Shown here piece after piece: positions 4,900 through 7,691 of a stretch of 7,691 nucleotides of DNA. The position numbers were made by a program, and so were the translations under genes. Where the stretch lies: positions 1-7,691 of the forward strand of contig CAMWLD010000099.1 in NCBI GenBank assembly GCA_947175005.1, read 5' to 3'. The first letter of the stretch is position 1; every line of letters begins with the position of its first letter. The notes beneath the pieces are model-generated. The model was not told the origin of the DNA, searched no databases, and saw only the letters and a list, made by a program, of their open reading frames with translations. The stretch comes from an uncultured Ruminococcus sp. (GTDB lineage Bacteria; Bacillota; Clostridia; Oscillospirales; Ruminococcaceae).

Positions 4900-7670
4900 G
4901 CTGCCGCCGCCTTTTTCTTTCTTTCCCTTTCGTCCCCGCCCTCGGAAATGCCTATAATTATTATAGACAGTATTCCCGAAATTGTGCATATAATGCCTAC
5001 GGAAAGTCCCTCGGGGAAGAAGGTCATCTCTATCTCATGCTCGCCTGCGGTAAGGGGCACGCCTATAAGGGCGTTGCAAACCTCTACCGGCTCGGTCTTT
5101 ACGCCGTCCACCTTGATAGTCCAGCCGGGCTCCCAGCTTATGGTGGTGAACATTATGCCGTCCCTTTGGGCGTTTATGCTGCCCTTGATGTGATCCTCCG
5201 ACCAGCTGTCAAGTTCGAGAGTGCCCTGAGCCTTTATGGTGTCCAGCGCCTCATGGAAAAGCTCCTCGTCCAGGTATCTGAACTGAACGTCCTTGTAAAG
5301 CACCTCGTTTTTCTTTTCGGTAATGGTGGCTATAAGGGAAATTTCCTCCCCTGCGGTAAATCTGCCCAAGGTCTCTATCGCCATTTTGCCCTGCTCAAAA
5401 TAATAATCCAGGAAATCCTTGTTGAGCCACAGGTTTACCTCTCTTTCATAGGAGGAGGGCATATAGAAGTAGAGCATATTGGAGTTGGGAGCTTCAATGA
5501 AAAATTCAATGTGGCTGTTCTTTCCCTGAACCTCGGGAACATATTTTGTATGCACGCCGTAGCTGGTTTTTACCGCATTCTCGGGCACGACCCTTTTCAC
5601 GGGAACTTCCTTGAAATATTCCACATATTCGTCGGATATCATAGCGCTGAGTATCCTGTTCTGATTGGCAAAAGGATCGTCCAGTCCCAAAGTAATGTCA
5701 AGAATAGCCTCATCGGACATAAACCCTAAGGGCATGGCGTTGGGGTTTTCGTAAACAGCGAAAATATCCTTTTCGTCCTCATTGGTAAGCAGCAGCTTGT
5801 CATAGGACTTGCTTTCGGGGATAACAGGGAGAAGCTCCTCGGTGATATCCTCGTCCTCATCGGGTTTCTTTATCTCTTCCTTTTCCATTACATATTTTAT
5901 TCCCAGCAGTGCGTCGGTAACATATGTCGAACCCCTGTACTTGATATAATGGCCGCCGTAGGAAAAGCCCAGCTTCCGCAGGAACTGTATGGGAGCGGCA
6001 TTAAGAGTGGAGCTGGAGTGGGATATGCCGAAGCTGCCGAATGCCATAGCGTCGTTCACTGTGCGGTGGTGATTTTTCTCAATACGGTAGAATCCGCTTT
6101 CGTCAAAAGGGTCTGCCTCGTAAATTTTTGATACTGTGTCCCTGCCAAGTGTAATATATCTGTTGTAGGAGGAATATTTTGAATAGGTAACGTCCTTGTG
6201 AATGGCATACATAGTGGCAAGAGAGCCCGAGAAAAGCTCGCCCACAATGAATATCCCTATTACCAGCGTAAGAGTGCGCCTTGCCGCCCTGCCCGACAGC
6301 TTTATAAACCTCAGAGCCACTCCGTAAACTAAGGTAAATCCCACACAGTACCAGGAGGAAAGCCATATGTTCACCCCGTCAAAGCCCTGCTTCGAGATAT
6401 AAAGGGCATAGACCGCCAGTGCAAACACGCTGCCCATAAGCTCTTTTACGGTTATCCCCTCCAGCCGCTCAAAAGTCAGCGCAGCCATTATCAGCAGAAT
6501 AAAGCTGAACATAAAGCTGTAGCGGAAGGGCAGCCAGTTGGGCACCTGAAAGCCGTGCCATGCAAGGTCGACCGTTGAAAGATACATAGACCCCGCCAGG
6601 GTCAGCAGCACCGCTCCCAGCCCCATTTTCTGACGGAATCTCACCTTTGAGTTAAGGAAGAACAGCGGCAGCAGTATTACCGTAAGCACACCGCAGTAGA
6701 TAACGGGAGACCCCTCGGGGCGGCAGGTGTCGTAAACATTCGGCAGGAGATTTTTAAAGAAATCGAGAAATTCAAACTGTGTCTTTAATGTGTAATCGGG
6801 CTTGGAAAAATCGAATTTGCCCAGCTTCAGGGAATAATACAGGGGAATAAGCACCCATGCAGCGGTCGCCGCCGCAATAACGCCTCCCGTGGCAAATTTT
6901 ATCCCTGCAAAAAAGAAGCTTTTTATGGAATGGGTGTAGTTCTTCTTGCCCGCAAAATAGTAGTACAGAAAGTAAATAACGGAAAAGAAGGTTATCATCC
7001 AGCCGATGTAGAAGTGCGCCATGAACATCAGCGCCAAAGGGATTATGAAATTCAGCCAGCGGTTGTCGTCAATGATCTTTTCAATGCCGTAAACGATAAT
7101 GGGCAGGTAAATAAGTCCGTCCAGCCACATAGGGTTCATCAGCTGAACGATCATATAGCCCATAAGGGAATAAAGCAGGGAAAAGAGCATACAAGTCCCC
7201 GGGCGGCAGCCTTTAGAGTGTTTAAGGTAGAAGAAAAAGGTAACAGCCGCAGTCCCCACCTTGCACAGCTGCATAAGAAGCAGCGATTCGGTAATCATAG
7301 AGCGGGGGAATATCATAGGTATTATCGTAAATGGACTGGCAAGATAATAGGCGTAAATGCCCATAATTTCTCCCGAAAGGTTTCTGCTCCAGGAGATAAA
7401 GGGGCTGCCCACTCCATGGACTATATCACGCAGATTCTCGAAATAGTAAACATACTGCCCGCTGAGGTCCAGCACCAGCACCGACATATCCCCGAAAGGA
7501 TATACTCTGAAAGCCGCATACGCACCGAAAAGTATCAGCATTGGCAGCAGAAAAGCGGGGATATACTGTCTGTGAGCTTTTATAAAGCCGCTTATCCGCT
7601 TTGTCAGGGGGATTTTTTCCGGTTCGTCCTTAATGTTTTCCCCCGATGTGCCGCCGTCGATTATTTTCAC
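4896..7670 (-). CDS. YfhO-family polytopic membrane protein (GT-C-like, envelope glycosylation family)
   Basis: From GTG at 7670 the product is 924 residues, close to the usual length of about 850-900 for the family. A cytoplasmic N-terminus (1-35) precedes the first membrane segment (36-56). It is followed by the family's signature first outer loop SVLVLDLSGQYVYYFENL (63-80), with acidic Asp68 and Gln72. About a dozen further membrane segments extend to near 487. Residues about 490-885 form an extracytoplasmic domain ending in GWTIKVDG (849-856) and GVPLTAGEHEIEMTF (870-884), both typical of YfhO C-termini. A final membrane segment (890-908) leads to a short basic tail ERERKKKAAAA. An acidic stretch lies at 597-612. 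B. subtilis YfhO is tied to glycosylation of lipoteichoic acid, so a role in modifying a surface polymer is inferred. The frame stays open to the window edge. GTG with AAAAGG 5 nt upstream is a plausible start, but an earlier one outside the window cannot be excluded. Confidence 0.9.
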   Translation of the reverse strand: MKIIDGGTSGENIKDEPEKIPLTKRISGFIKAHRQYIPAFLLPMLILFGAYAAFRVYPFGDMSVLVLDLSGQYVYYFENLRDIVHGVGSPFISWSRNLSGEIMGIYAYYLASPFTIIPMIFPRSMITESLLLMQLCKVGTAAVTFFFYLKHSKGCRPGTCMLFSLLYSLMGYMIVQLMNPMWLDGLIYLPIIVYGIEKIIDDNRWLNFIIPLALMFMAHFYIGWMITFFSVIYFLYYYFAGKKNYTHSIKSFFFAGIKFATGGVIAAATAAWVLIPLYYSLKLGKFDFSKPDYTLKTQFEFLDFFKNLLPNVYDTCRPEGSPVIYCGVLTVILLPLFFLNSKVRFRQKMGLGAVLLTLAGSMYLSTVDLAWHGFQVPNWLPFRYSFMFSFILLIMAALTFERLEGITVKELMGSVFALAVYALYISKQGFDGVNIWLSSWYCVGFTLVYGVALRFIKLSGRAARRTLTLVIGIFIVGELFSGSLATMYAIHKDVTYSKYSSYNRYITLGRDTVSKIYEADPFDESGFYRIEKNHHRTVNDAMAFGSFGISHSSSTLNAAPIQFLRKLGFSYGGHYIKYRGSTYVTDALLGIKYVMEKEEIKKPDEDEDITEELLPVIPESKSYDKLLLTNEDEKDIFAVYENPNAMPLGFMSDEAILDITLGLDDPFANQNRILSAMISDEYVEYFKEVPVKRVVPENAVKTSYGVHTKYVPEVQGKNSHIEFFIEAPNSNMLYFYMPSSYEREVNLWLNKDFLDYYFEQGKMAIETLGRFTAGEEISLIATITEKKNEVLYKDVQFRYLDEELFHEALDTIKAQGTLELDSWSEDHIKGSINAQRDGIMFTTISWEPGWTIKVDGVKTEPVEVCNALIGVPLTAGEHEIEMTFFPEGLSVGIICTISGILSIIIIGISEGGDERERKKKAAAA

Positions 7671-7691
7671 ATTTACCTTTTGGGTAACAAG

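Noticed and set aside
4900..4989. Thirty-codon N-terminal extension of the SDR frame.
   Set aside because: The extension overlaps the YfhO-family gene, lies before the normal SDR N-terminus (MRTALVTGAS), and the ATGA overlap start is far more typical.
4776..5729. A 317-codon plus-strand open frame opposite the YfhO-family gene.
   Set aside because: It is antisense to a well-supported coding region, has no recognisable domain or ribosome binding site, and its composition is that expected from reading a minus-strand gene backwards.

Overview
The window looks like ordinary chromosome from a Clostridia-type Firmicute, possibly Ruminococcus-like (Oscillospiraceae). This assignment is inference. 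It rests on moderate GC in the coding regions with AT-rich gaps, GGAGG-type ribosome binding sites, several GTG starts, a YfhO-family envelope membrane protein, and tandem ABC exporter half-transporters. No marker gene, rRNA or tRNA is present to fix the taxonomy.

The left quarter is on the plus strand. It holds the last 47 codons of one ABC transporter subunit (1-144) and a complete ABC exporter half-transporter (137-1942) that overlaps it by 8 nt. The two probably form a heterodimeric exporter whose substrate cannot be read from the sequence. A strong stem-loop at 2033-2085 with T-rich flanks on both sides can terminate transcription from both directions.

Everything right of the terminator is on the minus strand. 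In transcription order, from the right edge leftwards, it is: a 924-residue YfhO-family polytopic membrane protein; a FabG-like short-chain dehydrogenase/reductase (SDR) coupled to it by an ATGA overlap; a GNAT N-acetyltransferase; and the two halves of a split threonine/serine-exporter-family transporter (YjjP-like, then YjjB-like). They may form one long transcript ending at the shared terminator, but only the YfhO-SDR pair is tightly coupled. The other genes are separated by gaps of 70-166 nt.

The feature least explained by ordinary annotation is a set of three short arrays of degenerate 7-nt repeats. One sits in each of the three gaps between the four downstream minus-strand genes (2691-2718, 3530-3564, 4161-4195). 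Two arrays share the consensus YTCYTGC and a 17-nt exact match. The third has the same period but a different unit. On the transcribed strand the first two are purine-rich and contain Shine-Dalgarno-like GGAGG. No CRISPR array, insertion sequence, prophage gene or clearly new multi-gene system is visible.
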